In this document: positions 1 to 10,657 of the stretch, piece after piece
Layout: every line of letters begins with the position of its first letter
Numbering within the stretch: position 1 is the stretch's first letter
Source: Posidonia oceanica
Lineage: Eukaryota > Streptophyta > Magnoliopsida > Alismatales > Posidoniaceae
Direction of reading: 5' to 3'
Assembly (NCBI GenBank): GCA_037176725.1
Contig: JAZBRS010000020.1
Span: 54,650,001-54,714,000, forward strand
DNA length: 64,000 nucleotides
Position numbers and translations under genes: made by a program
Notes under the pieces: model-generated
Seen by the model: only the letters and a program-made list of their open reading frames with translations
Databases searched by the model: none
Told to the model about the DNA's origin: nothing

Positions 1-225
1 AGTGGGATGCAATGCAGGAAAGTAAACGTGCTGTCTAAGTGCTCAGCAACGCTGTCTGTGTTCCGAACCGGTTGAAACCTGGTTCGTGAGAACTCCAAGC
101 AGTAAGCATCACTGCTCAATATGCAAATGCAAGCGAAAAAGCAAAACGACGGTAAAACCAAGCAGTGTAGGCGACATGCAAGAGAAAACAACGTAAAACG
201 TGCGAAACGATGCGAGAAAGGAAGT

Positions 226-620
226 AGCATGCAAAACGGTGCAAGAAAACGAGATTGGCACGCAAAATGGCGCAAAAGACAGGGCGGCACGCAAAACGAT
301 GAGAAAAAGCAAAGCCAGCACGCAAAACGGTGCAAGAAACAAGAGCAGCACACAAAACGGTGCGAAAAAGCAAAGCCAGCATGCAAAACGGTGCGAGAAA
401 CAAGAGCGACACGTAAAATGGTGCGAAAAAGCAAAGTCAACACGCAAAACGGTGCGAGAAACAAGAGCGGCACGCAAAACGATGCGAAAAAGTAAAGCCA
501 TCACGCAAAACGGTGCCAAAGAGAAGGCAGGCACGCAAAATGGCGCGAAAAAGCAGAGCCAGCACGCAAAATAGTGCCAAAAGGAAAGCAGACATGCAAA
601 ATGGTGGCAAAGTAGGCAAA
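226..620. repeat. 30-bp minisatellite in A 3' LTR
   Basis: Roughly 13 degenerate units of about 30 bp, each starting CACGCAAAACGGTGC or close to it, followed by a variable purine-rich part. Because 30 is a multiple of 3, long open frames appear on both strands. The same array lies in the other LTR at 21530-21870 with fewer units. Confidence 0.85.
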
Positions 621-1700
621 ATAAAACATCGATAAAGCCATGCAAATGCAAGTGCAAAGAGGAAGAGTAAGAGAAGCAATGGGGAGCAAACAACGCAAGC
701 GTGAAAACGAACGCTGTTTAAGGACCGCACAATGTAGGTGTGAAGACCTACAAAGGGGAAGGGAAGCAAGTGGGAGGATTACCACTGTTCTGAGACCATT
801 TCCCACCAAAGTGTCCCACGATATGTCTCGCACTCTGCCAAAAGCTCATGATGCGATCGGATCATGGAAAAAGGGGAAGAAAGTCACAATTAATGGTAAA
901 TCCAAGGGAAACGCAACACAAGGCACTGAGAGTACACGAAAAGAGGAGACAAATTTGATAGATAAGAAGAGGGAGTCCTATTCTACATGCTCGAGGAAAC
1001 ATAAAGCAAAAACAATGCATGCAATGCAAATGGTATGCAAATGAATGCTGTGCAGGGGTTCAGAAGGACTTACCTTGGAAATCTGAAGCTTGATCTGAGA
1101 ATTGCTTGCTCCATGTTGAAGAGCGCTCCGACGAGGTCGTCCAGGTAGCTTAGTTGAGAAGATCCGACGGCCAGATCGAAAGATATCCCAGCTTCAAGGC
1201 AGAGGGGCCAGAACAGAGGGAGAAGAATGGATCTAGGTGTTTAGGAAGTCCTAGGGATGTGCAAAACAGGTTCTCCCATGTAAATGGGAGCTAGGTGTGC
1301 TTAAGTGTATGCAAGAATGCCAAATGCAAAGATGTATGAGTGCAGATGCATGCAAAAATGCAAAAAAGACCTAAGAATGATTTTTCAGGAAACTTGGGAG
1401 TTTATGCGCAAGTTTTGAAAAAGTGGGAGCTAAATGCAAAGATTTTGAAAATTTAGGGGATTATATGCAAGATTTTTGAAAGCTGGAGGGTCTGAGTGCA
1501 ATTTTGCAAAATGCAGGGTTTAAAATGCAATTTTATAAGGTAAACATGCATTAAAGTAAGTTTTGAAATCATGTGGGGGATTAACATGCAATTTTGAAAC
1601 ATGCAGGGGTTGAAATGCGATTTTATAAGCAAAAATGTGGTCTTAAATGGTCTGTGAATGCAAATAGAGGACCTATGTGCAATTTTTAAATAAGCAGGGT

Positions 1701-1912
1701 CTAAAATGCAATTTTATAAGCAAAAATATGTATTTAAATGAGTTTTATAAACATGCAGAGGACTTATGTGTAATTTTAAAACATACGGGGTCTAAAATGC
1801 AATTTTATAAGCAAAAAATGTATTTAAATGAGTTTTATAAACATGTAGAGGACTTATGTGTAATTTTAAAACATACGGGGTCTAAAATGCAATTTTATAA
1901 GCAAAAATACAA
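1701..1912. repeat. ~90-bp tandem repeat in A 3' LTR
   Basis: Unit starts CTAAAATGCAATTTTATAAG at 1701, 1792 and 1882, giving periods of 91 and 90 bp. Looser relatives extend back to about 1500. The matching array in the 5' LTR is near 22951-23160. Confidence 0.85.
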
Positions 1913-3759
1913 AAAAAACAGATGCTGTGCATTAATGTGAAGGACCTATATGCAAAAATTAGAAACTAAAGGGGAAAAATGCAATGCAGTAAGAGGACTA
2001 AAATGCAAATGAAGAAAATGACAAGATTAAAAATGCAATTTACTAAGGTAAACTTAAAGCATTAAATCAGATTATTAATTAAAGGACTAACATGCAATAA
2101 TAGAAAGCTGCAAGGCCTGAACTAAAATAAACTTAAAAGGAAAACACAGCAGGAGGACTAACATGCAATTAGACAGTTTTTTAAGTTTTTCATGCAATTT
2201 AATAAGATTTAAATTCAGAATTAAATGAGTCATAAACGATGGCTGGACTAAAGCACAATAAAATAAAAATAGAAGGCAGATATGCAATTTAATGGCAAAA
2301 TAGCATGGTTAAGGGAAATAAATGCACAGTAAATTGCAGCAGCCAATGACACTGTAGCACAGAGCTATCAGCGGCCATGACCGGCGGAGGAGGGATGCTG
2401 ACGAGGCGCAAAGCGGCAAGCGATCTTCGCTAGAGCTTGACGGAGATCGGGGCAGTGTCAGGGAGGCATGGCGTGGTCTGGAGATGATCGGAGATGGCGT
2501 CGGAGCACTGCAGAGCTGTCCGGAAGTAGAGCGGATGGAAATGGCGACAGAGGACTGATCTAGAAGCATGGCTGAGCTCCTGGGGTCCGTGCGAACCTCG
2601 AACGACAAACGGAGCAGCTTTCTGCTGGCAGGAACGGCGAGACAGAGCCGGAGCTCGTCAGAGAAGAAGAAGACGCGGCGGCGTTGACTCCGAGCAGGAG
2701 GGAGCAGAAGGCGAAACTAATGGGTGGAGAAGCTAGAGGGGAGAAGAACTAAGCTAGGGATGAAAGAAATTACCTTCCACGGCTGAGGAGTTCCCCCGAC
2801 CTGGGCTGATTTCGCAGAAGACGGTGAGCTTCGTCCGGGCGCTACGGGTGTCTCCGATGGCTTCTAGGCATCTGGTTCTGCTCGGTGCGTTGCTCCGGAG
2901 CTTGCTGGATGATTGGAAGCAGCTTCTGCAGACCAGCGCGATAGATGGCTTCCTTCGGTTCAGCCAAAGTCGCCTGAGGTGGAGGTGGCGATGTACTACT
3001 CTCCGGATCAGTAGGAAGGTGGCGGTGACTTGCTGGAGGTCTAGTGATGGATTCTGGGGGCTAAGACAGGGTCGTGGTTTGCTGGAGAGGGAGATGGCGG
3101 TTGATCGGATTTTCTGGCAGAATTGGGAGTAAGTGTTTGTGGTGGAGGGTTTTGTCTGTGAGGAGCTGTCGGGCTGATGGCTTAGGGGTCCTAGAAGGTG
3201 GTGTTTTGGTGAGCTTCTGGGCGGAATTTGGAAGGATTCTGCTGACTGTGGGGACGGGAATTCTAGGGAAGAGGGTACTGGGTTCTACTGAAGATTAGGT
3301 GGAATTGCGGGGTGATTTCAGGGCGATTTTGGCTACTGGATGGGTGGCTGAGAAAGGGGGTTATCTGGGTGAGATTGGGGACAGAAATTGGAGGTGGTTT
3401 ACTGGGTGTGGAAGCTCTGGATGGGATGAAAAAGAAGATGAAGAAGGAGCTTGGATTTGCAGTGGAAGGAGGAAGGGATTTGGGTGCTTCTGCTCTCTCT
3501 AGTGCTCTCTCTCTCTTGGACGACAAAAGGCAGTAAAGGAGGAGTGGAATGGAGGTTTTATCAGAGGCTGAAGGAGTGAAGGGCACGTAGTGGAATTCAA
3601 ATTCCATAGGCGGGAACTAAGCTGCTGCAGCGAGGACAATCGGAGGCGACGCGCATTGAATGCCCCCGGGGATCCTGCTGAGAGCTGAGAGAGGTGGAGT
3701 GAGCTGGAGCTGATGGTGATCAGGAGGGAAGAGGAAGTTGACTTTCAAAGAGGAGGATG

Positions 3760-4790
3760 AGAGAGCTGCTAGCACGGGAAGAAGGATCTGAGGAAGAAGA
3801 AGAAGAAGACGGAGGGAAGAGGAGGAAGAAGGCACGGGCCGGGCTTTGCACAGGAGAAAGAAAAAGAAAGAAAGAATGCAGAATGGAAGAACGGGCCGGA
3901 CTGGGCCCAAAAAGAAAAGGAAAAAAATAAAAGAAAGGAAGAAAGGAAGAAAGGGGAAGGAAGGAGGGGAAGAATAATTAGAATAAAATAAAAGTAAAAA
4001 AAGAAAAGTTTTGAAAATGTTTTTGGAATAGTTGTGTTTAAATTAGGATTTTAGATTAGCTTTTTTAATGATTTTTTTTAATTAATTAATTAGGATTAAA
4101 GAGATTTAGTTTTGATTAGGATTTTTTGGGTTTTCTTTTCTTTAAATTGTTTTTTATTTTGTTTAAATGTTTGTTAAGTTTTTAAAATTGTTTTTTAATT
4201 ATGTTTTTCCTGTTAAGTATTTGGGATGTTAATTAGGATTTTTTAAAGTTTGTTTCTAAATTAATTAGGGTGGGTTTTAGGTTTTTGATTTTAGTCTTTT
4301 CTTTAAGTCTTTTTTTATTTGTTTTTGATTTTGTTAAATTCTTTTAATATTTATTTATTTTTTTAGTTAAGTTTTCTTGTTAAGTTTTTAATTAAGTGTT
4401 TTTGGATTGTTTCAAGCTTTTTGATTATTTATTTTTCCTTTTTAATTAAGTTTTCAAACCGTTTCTTTTAGATTTGTTAAGTTAAGTCTTTTTCTTAATT
4501 ACTTGCCTTAGTGTTTTTTAATTGTTTTCATTCCTTTTTTTAAGATTTGTTTTTGATTGTTTTTAGTAGGGTTTTTGCTTTGCTTGTTTTGATTACATTT
4601 TGGTTTTTTCCTTAATTTTACAGCATTTTCTTTTTGTTTGTTTTGCATTTTTTAGCTTGCATTCTTGGTTTTTGGTTTTAGTTAGATTTAGTTAGGCTTT
4701 GGTTTTTTAATTGTTTGTTTAATGTTTTTAATTATTTTTCTTAGGGTTTTGGTTTGTTTTCCTTTTGTTTTAGAGTTTTAGAGGTTTTTA
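3760..4790. other. purine-rich then T-rich tract of A LTR
   Basis: A GA-rich stretch (about 3760-3970, with GAAGAA runs) passes into almost 800 bp of T-rich sequence with short recurring pieces (TTTTTAATT, TTAGGATTTT). Read on the element's own strand this is a long A-rich region near the start of the LTR. No gene is visible in it. Confidence 0.6.
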
Positions 4791-5483
4791 AAGATTTTTT
4801 AGGGATTTAGTAGAAGAGAGGAAAAGAAAAGAAAGAGGAAGAAGGAAAAGGAGAAATGAAGAAGTAAAGAGGAAAAGGAAGAGTTGAAAGAAAATAATTT
4901 TTTTGAAAGTCAAAGAAAATGTTAAAAATAAGATAAAAATATAAATAAGATTCAGAAGAGATAGATGCACAAGGAGGGCCCACAATCAGGCAAGAAGAAG
5001 GGAGAGAAGGGGGTGAAAAGAAGGAGGATAATCAGGAGAGAGAGAGAGAGGAGAGAGAAAAGAATAATCTAAGAGAGAGAAAAGGATAATTTGGTGAAAT
5101 GAAGGGGTTAGGGAATTAGAAAAGGGGTGAAATTTGGGAAGTGTGTGGCCTAGGGTCTCTAGTGTTCGACCTAGGGTTTGGGTTTGGTTTTGGGAAAGTT
5201 TTGGAAGGGTTTTGAGGTGTAGAAAAAGGGTAGTTTTACCTAGGTTTTCTAGGATTTTCGGGAGTAGTTTTGGTTTGAAAATTTGAGGATTTTTGGGTAG
5301 GTCTGCTACGTTGGGAATGGTGAGTTTTCCTATGGTTTTTGGGTAGGTTTTGGGCTTGGGAAAGAGGTGTAATTCTATGTTATGTTTGGGCTTGTTTTGG
5401 AAAGAAGGATGAAAAGGAATGTGTAGATTTGGACCTAGATTTGGATGCAGAAGCCACCAAAGGTTCCCAATTGATTCAAGCCT

Positions 5484-5573
5484 GTCAAAATGGGGTGTCA
5501 ACAGATGCCCCTCTTTGAGCAAGGTCAAGCAAAATGAGGCCGCTGCTCAAGGTTATAAGACACCCCATCTGAC
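5484..5573 (-). promoter_or_regulatory. PPT/LTR-junction hairpin of element A
   Basis: On the minus strand an outer arm (5559-5573, GTCAGATGGGGTGTC) pairs with the first bases of the LTR (5484-5499, GACACCCCATTTTGAC) with one bulge. An inner arm (5545-5552) pairs with 5513-5520. The PPT and LTR start lie on one side of the stem. Element E has the same fold with different bases (54372-54467). Confidence 0.6.
5504..5520 (-). promoter_or_regulatory. polypurine tract of element A
   Basis: Minus-strand AAAGAGGGGCATC ends right against the LTR start TGTTGACACC. This is where plus-strand DNA synthesis is primed in LTR retrotransposons. It marks the inner edge of the 3' LTR. Confidence 0.85.
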
Positions 5574-6039
5574 CGACGGGAGTAGAAGTTTGCTATTGGC
5601 TTGAGTCACTTATTCGGCGGATGCACCGAAAGTCGTAGCTTGTTGCCACAATGCAGAGTGCGGGTGCAGATGGATGAGATGCAAATGAATGCAATGCATG
5701 CTAATGCAAATGTTAGTGCAAAAGTTAGTACAGACAAGAATGCTGATGCAGCACAAGATGGTTATGATGGACTAGTATGCAGTGCTAGAAAAAGAAAGTG
5801 CAAAGATGATGCAAAAGAAGAATGCCAAAAAAGAAACGTGATGTGGCGCAAAGACCCGACAGGCAGGCCAAACTTGTGTGACCAGGCGAGAAAGAAAAGT
5901 ACAGCTTGTCCCCACCCGAGGAGCAAGCTAGCGAAAAGGAGCGCGAGGGAGAGGGGCCGACTCTCTCATCGCAAAGGGATGCAGGACTTTGCCTTCCTGG
6001 GACAAAGTTGCGCGAAGAGGGTGATAAGATGTCGGGCTT

Positions 6040-6600
6040 ATCGGTCGGATAGTTTACGGACTTATCAATCGGAAGTGATAGTTTATGGACCTATCAACCA
6101 GAAGTAATAGTTTACGGACCTATCAACCGGAAGCAGTTGAGAGTGATAGTTACTGGATATCAGCTGTAAAACATGATTGTACAGGATAGTTTACGGTCCT
6201 ATCAATCGGAAGCGATAGTTTACGGGCCTATCAACCAGGAGCGATAGTTTACGGACCTATCAACCGGGTGCGTTAGTTTACGGATTTATCAACCAGAAGC
6301 ACAATCCATGAGTGATAGTTACTGGTTATCAGCCGTATAATGCAATTGCAAGTGATAGTTTACGGTCTTATCAACCAGAAGCGATAGTTTACGGGCCTAT
6401 CAACCGGGAGCGATAGTTTACGGACCTATCAACCGGGAGCGATAGTTTACAGTCCTATCAACCGGAAAAAGCAATTGTAAGGGATAGTTACTAGATATCA
6501 GCCGTATAACGTAATTGCAGGTGATAGTTTTAGATATCAGCCAAGATGAGTTTTGGATCATCAGCCAGAGAATGATAGTTTACGATCCTATCAACTGGAA
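6040..6600 (-). repeat. array of GATAG...CTATC stem-loops
   Basis: About a dozen copies of GATAGTTTACGGNCCTATCAACCGG, spaced mostly 25-45 bp, mixed with a second form (GATAGTTACTGGATATCAGCC). Each copy can fold, with GATAG pairing to CTATC. No protein can be read through. Confidence 0.85.
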
Positions 6601-6715
6601 AGTACAATTACGAGGGAAAGTTACTAGATGTCAGCCGTATAACACAACTGTGGGCTAGATAGGATATCAGTCCAAGATGATAGTTTACGGTCATATCAAC
6701 CGGAAAGAGCAGTGA

Positions 6716-6866
6716 TTGATTGATGATTGATTGATTGATTGATTGATAAGAAAAAGAGTGAGTGATTGATTGATTGATAAGAAAAAGAGTGATGATTGAT
6801 TGATTGATAAGAAAAAGAGTGATTGATTGATTGATTGATAAGGAAAAGAGTAATTGATGATTGAGA
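6716..6866. repeat. (GATT)n / AAGAAAAAGAGT compound tandem repeat
   Basis: Four units of GATTGATTGATTGATAAG followed by AAAAAGAGT, of slightly varying length. It looks like replication-slippage growth of a short GATT run, between two stem-loop arrays. Confidence 0.85.
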
Positions 6867-6867
6867 A

Positions 6868-7335
6868 AGATTGATAAGATATCGGACTTATCGGCTGGCA
6901 AAAGGAAAGGGATGATAAGATATCGGACTTATCGGCCGGCAAATGAATAAAAGAATAGAATGATAAGATATCGGATTTATCGGCCGGCAAAGGGAGAGAG
7001 ACGATAAGATATCAGACTTATCGGCCAGCAAATGAATAAAAGAATAGAATGATAAGATATCAGACTTATCGGCCGGCAAAGAGAGGATGAAGGAATGATA
7101 AGATATCGAACTTATCGACCGGCAAAGGGAGAGAGATGATAAGATATCGGACTTATCGGCCGGCAAAGGGAGAGAGATGATAAGATATCGGACTTATCAG
7201 CCAACAAATGAATAGAATGATAAGATATCGGACTTATCGACCGGCAAAGAGAGGATGAAGGAATGATAAGATATCGGACTTATCGGCCGGCAAAGGGAGA
7301 GAGATGATAAGATATCGGACTTATCAGCCGGCAAG
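6868..7335 (-). repeat. 11-copy GATAAG...CTTATC stem-loop array
   Basis: Eleven copies of GATAAGATATCGGACTTATC followed by GGCCGGCAAA, separated by short purine linkers (AGGGAGAGAGAT or GAATGAATAAAAGAATAGAAT). GATAAG and CTTATC form a perfect 6-bp stem, and GGCCGGC is itself palindromic. Linkers alternate in a higher-order pattern, suggesting block duplication. Confidence 0.9.
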
Positions 7336-7363
7336 TGAATGGGTTTCGCGAGGGCGAATCATC

Positions 7364-7470
7364 TCATGATACCAAGAATATCATGAGGGAAAGAGAAGGA
7401 GAATGATACCAAGGGGCGATCAAAAGATGCCCCTGGTATCAGGATGATACCAAGGGTTGGCCAGCGCATC
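7364..7470 (-). repeat. GATACC/GGTATC inverted repeats
   Basis: Three GATACCA half-sites and one TGGTATC half-site next to GATGCCCC. They form stems such as CCCTGGTATC with GATACCAAGGG. Element E carries the same motif in a longer perfect palindrome near 52440-52470. Confidence 0.7.
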
Positions 7471-7875
7471 CTTGGCATCAAAAGCAGAGGATGAAGACAA
7501 AATTGTCGTGTTTGCCAGACGAGTAGTTTGGGGTACCAGCCCAAGGATGATGACAGGTTGATGGACCTATCGTCGGGCAGTTGGGGGTACCAGCCTGGTG
7601 ATGAAGATCCGGATGATGGTGCCCGGCAGCTTTGCTTGCTCAAATGTCATGGGTCAGCACTTGGGTTGATTGATGAGGACTTTCCTGCGGTGTTCGACAG
7701 CAAGTCTGGCCAGGGGCCCTGCAGATATGATTGATATAATCATGCATGCACTTGTAGTAGATTTGGAATGCAAACAGGTGGCTCAGAACGCCTTTCTATT
7801 GATTGAACTTGATTACATGCCTGTGGTAGGCCAAAAGTTTACAGCATAAGATAAGCAGGCAGTTACATGGACGCT

Positions 7876-9077
7876 TTAGTCGGTCCTGGCTTTCTTTGCC
7901 TTTCTGCAGTCAGGGAACTGAGGAGCGCCAGGAGGTATCTCACTGATAGGCCAGAATGCTTGTACCTCCGTCAGATATTCGGGAGTGCATCCTGAGCCTC
8001 GCGCAGATGCCAGGTCAGTAGAGCACACTCCATGCTACATAAGATCAGCTAGCTTAGTTGTAGCAGATGTTGACCCATAAGGATATGCTTGAAGGAGCCT
8101 TGGGGCTGTGCTGTCTATGAAAGCACCCTGCTGGAGGCCGAACTGCCGCATGACCTGGATGGGGTGGTACTCCATGCCTCCGGTGAATCCAGGCAGCACC
8201 ACAAGTCGCGCATTGCTGGTATCGAAGAAAATAGTGAAAGGCTCAGCCGCAGATGGGATGATGTGCCACGTGACGGTGTCGTCCGTCAGCTCAGATAACT
8301 TCTTGTATTCTTCGAGGACTTTTTTGATTGCCCTGGCGTGGCTGTTGTTGCAGTATGTTTCAATGACGTGGCCCTAAGGGCGTAGTAAGTTCAGTTCAAG
8401 GTGTGCAGCCAATCAGATCTGTACTAGCACTCGGCAGTCGTGGAAATGGCAACAGCGGTGGGAGATGCAGTCCAGTCCACAATAAGTTTTAGCCAGGACG
8501 ACTGGTGCTAGGTCGATCTTCCTAGTCACCATAGCTAGTGCGATTTCAGCAATTTCTATCGCGACTGTCATCCGACCATGGGTGAATATTAGCTCTCTCA
8601 GAAATCAGGTGACAAATCCCCGAAGCCATAGATCATCTCTGAGTTCAGCGCGCTTGTCTATGATCTCATCAAAGTAGTGCAGGCGCAGCATGGGCGTGGG
8701 GCTGCTGGTGCAAATCAGTCTTTGCTGGCACCGGTCAGTAGATAGCCCAGATAGCTTACAGAGGACTGCTATGTATTTGTCACGCCTCATGAAAATGGGC
8801 GGTCCCATTAGCCGAGAGAAGCCACAGATGCGGCGCACCTCCTCTAGAGTAGGTGTCAGTTCAGTTCTTCCGAAGCAGAAGACATGGTACGCCGGCTTCC
8901 AGAATCTTGCGGCAGTGCACAGAAGGTGTTGGCTCACTTCGACATCAGCCGTTTCACTAGCTTTGTAGGTATGCCCCAGAGGCGTAGCTTCTCGCAGTTT
9001 TCCTGAGTAAGCTTGCCAATCTAGCCCCGCAGGGCTTCAGAACAGTGCACTGGGGTTTCAAGAGTTGGGTAACCCAT
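7876..9077 (-). pseudogene. plant mobile domain/DUF7745-like accessory gene of element A (broken)
   Basis: A minus-strand coding remnant of about 400 codons in A's 3' UTR, downstream of integrase and on the same strand. The best part (8937-8605) reads FWKPAYHVFCFG, then TELTPTLEEV, the pattern of plant mobile domain and DUF7745 proteins (FWDP..H.F.FG..E..PTLEE). The same frame continues to 7876 through four in-frame stops, with IDLAPVVLAKTYCGLD matching the NPVPALLAETY region of the family, then a tail with TEVQAFWPISEIPPGAPQF. Upstream, ATG at 9077 opens MGYPTLETPVHCSEALRG and LTQENCEKLRLWG, but needs one frameshift near 8950. Such domains are known from plant genes and from transposable elements; their biochemical role here is unknown. 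Probably once an accessory protein carried by the element, now dead. Family assignment is from memory of motifs. Confidence 0.6.
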
Positions 9078-10657
9078 GGCGCAGGCCGCAGGGTGAAATA
9101 GGTAGATGCTGCAGAGCTTGAAGGTACCTATTAGCAATGTTACAGATAGTCAGATCACATAGGCATATAATCTCTAACAGAAAGCAGAATCTGAGGCTGA
9201 TAAAGCAGTTCAATATGTTCAGCAGTTAATATCAGAATAAAGCAGCTAAGCAGACGTAAGCGAAGGAAATTCTGTAACAGTCTTGTTGGCACAGGGGCGA
9301 GGACTGGCAGGAGATCTGGACCAGTGCAGCTCGAGCGGCGTCAACATGTGCTTGGCGAGAAGTACTGTCTCAGAGTCAAGGCAAGTTGTAGAGCGGAATG
9401 ATTGATAAGAGGGAAGGGATGATTGGAGATGCATGTATGCGCGATGCAGGTTGGTATGCTTAAGAGACAATTAGTATGCTATGCCCTCAGCATACGGAGT
9501 GCTTTGATGCCTGCTGTAGAGGAAGGGAGTGGTCCTTGACTCACTGGACCCTACTTAGACTCTTAGCTTGCTGGTGGCACTCCGGAACGGGTGTTGGTAG
9601 TATACAGGTGGTGGTGGGATGAGGACAGCCTACTTGCCAAGCTCTCAGGACCTACACCTACTCTTTCTGCTCTCATTTTTCATTTCTCCCTCATGGGTGT
9701 GCAGGCTTTCTCTACCCCTGGCTAGGAGATAGTAAGTGTTTGTTTTTGGAGGGAGGTGGTAGACCCTTTCTAGGCTTACACCCTTGGATTTCTTGTAAGG
9801 CACGGGGGGATGATATCGCCTGAATTTTTGGGCTGATTCTTGTCTAACCCTTTTCCTTCTTTTTTCTTTTCTTTGCTTGCTTTTTCTCTCTTTTTTTTGT
9901 TTTTCTTCTCTCTTTTTTTCTTTGCTTGCTTGATTTCTTTTTCTCTCTTTTTTTTGTCAGGCTTTTGCTATCCCCATTTTGGAGGTAAAAAGAAGGGTGT
10001 TTGGGTTGTGATGGATGTGGGCTTCGGGTCTGCTATGTGATGAGCTGAAGGAGCAGGGTTAGACTGCACACCCCTATCTCTAGGGCTAGCTTCTGTCTTC
10101 GACTTCTATTCCTTTTAATATGCCCAAGCCTAGATGTCTATTCTCACATTTTTTGAACTCATATCCTAGCATTTTTCTCCCTCAGAGGTGTATGTCCTTA
10201 TGAGTTTAGGCGATTCACCTGTCCTGATTGATGGTGGCTCCCTCACTGGCTAAAACATCTGAGTAGTGCCGGGTGAGGCAAGGTGAACTCCTTCCAGAGC
10301 AGACAAGCACTTCCGATTTTCATCACCGGGCAGAAGATGCAATGCATGATTTGAGAGGATGACGATGATGATATGAAAGAAAGATGATGCATGTTTTGAG
10401 AGGATGACGATGATGATATGAAAGAAAGATGATGCATGTTTTGAGAGGATGACGATGATGATTTGAAAAAAGAAGATGGTGTATGGAAAGGGCGAAATGT
10501 GACAAGGATGTGTAAGGGAAGGACAGAAGAAGCATAAGCAAATGTTCAAGAATAAAAGTAAGAGACATGATAGAAGATGCGGGTAGGATGAGAGTGTAAG
10601 GAACGAGAATGCAAGTGTATAGATGGGGGGAAGCATCTACAACGGGGCTACCTTGGG
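9078..10657 (-). other. proximal 3' UTR of element A
   Basis: Non-coding stretch between the accessory gene remnant and the integrase stop. It includes a T/C-rich tract (about 9838-9965) that creates a meaningless plus-strand ORF and a 45-bp repeat (10344-10478). A degraded 75-codon minus-strand frame (9470-9246) has no recognisable relative. Confidence 0.6.
10344..10478. repeat. 45-bp tandem repeat, 3 copies
   Basis: Units start at GCATG 10344, 10389 and 10434, an exact 45-bp period, each containing GAGAGGATGACGATGATGAT. The period keeps frame, so open frames appear on the minus strand, but they do not resemble a protein. Confidence 0.9.

Larger units (their letters stand above)
1..5503 (-). 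mobile_element. 3' LTR of giant Tat/Ogre-like element A (cut by window start)
   Basis: This block matches 21315-26795 along its whole length with a few percent mismatch by eye and small indels, so it is the second LTR of the same element. On the minus strand it starts TGTTGACACCCC at 5503, directly after a polypurine tract, which fixes it as the 3' LTR. Its far end lies before position 1; by comparison with the other copy about 0.5 kb is missing. It holds a 30-bp minisatellite, a ~90-bp repeat, a purine-rich stretch (3760-3970) and a long T-rich stretch (4010-4790). ORFs inside it are by-products of repeats and biased composition. Confidence 0.9.
5521..7875 (-). other. distal 3' UTR of element A
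   Basis: Non-coding region between the accessory gene remnant and the PPT. It is packed with short stem-loop repeats (listed separately). The part next to the PPT matches the reverse complement of element E's PPT-proximal region (54.25-54.43 kb), including a shared stretch about ATTCGG..GATGCACC. Tat/Ogre elements are known for hypervariable, repeat-bearing 3' UTRs, which fits. Confidence 0.7.

Noticed and set aside
109..833. Long overlapping ORFs on both strands in A's LTR
   Set aside because: They come from a 30-bp tandem repeat whose period is a multiple of three; the peptides are simple repeats with no family.
4986..5528. 180-codon minus-strand ORF at the LTR start
   Set aside because: It lies in purine/T-biased LTR sequence, is Pro/Leu/Thr/Phe-rich, and has no recognisable domain; the matching region of the other LTR does not keep it.
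5521..7335. CRISPR-like array
   Set aside because: Repeats are spaced regularly in places, but spacers are themselves repetitive purine linkers, there are no cas genes, and the context is a plant retrotransposon 3' UTR.
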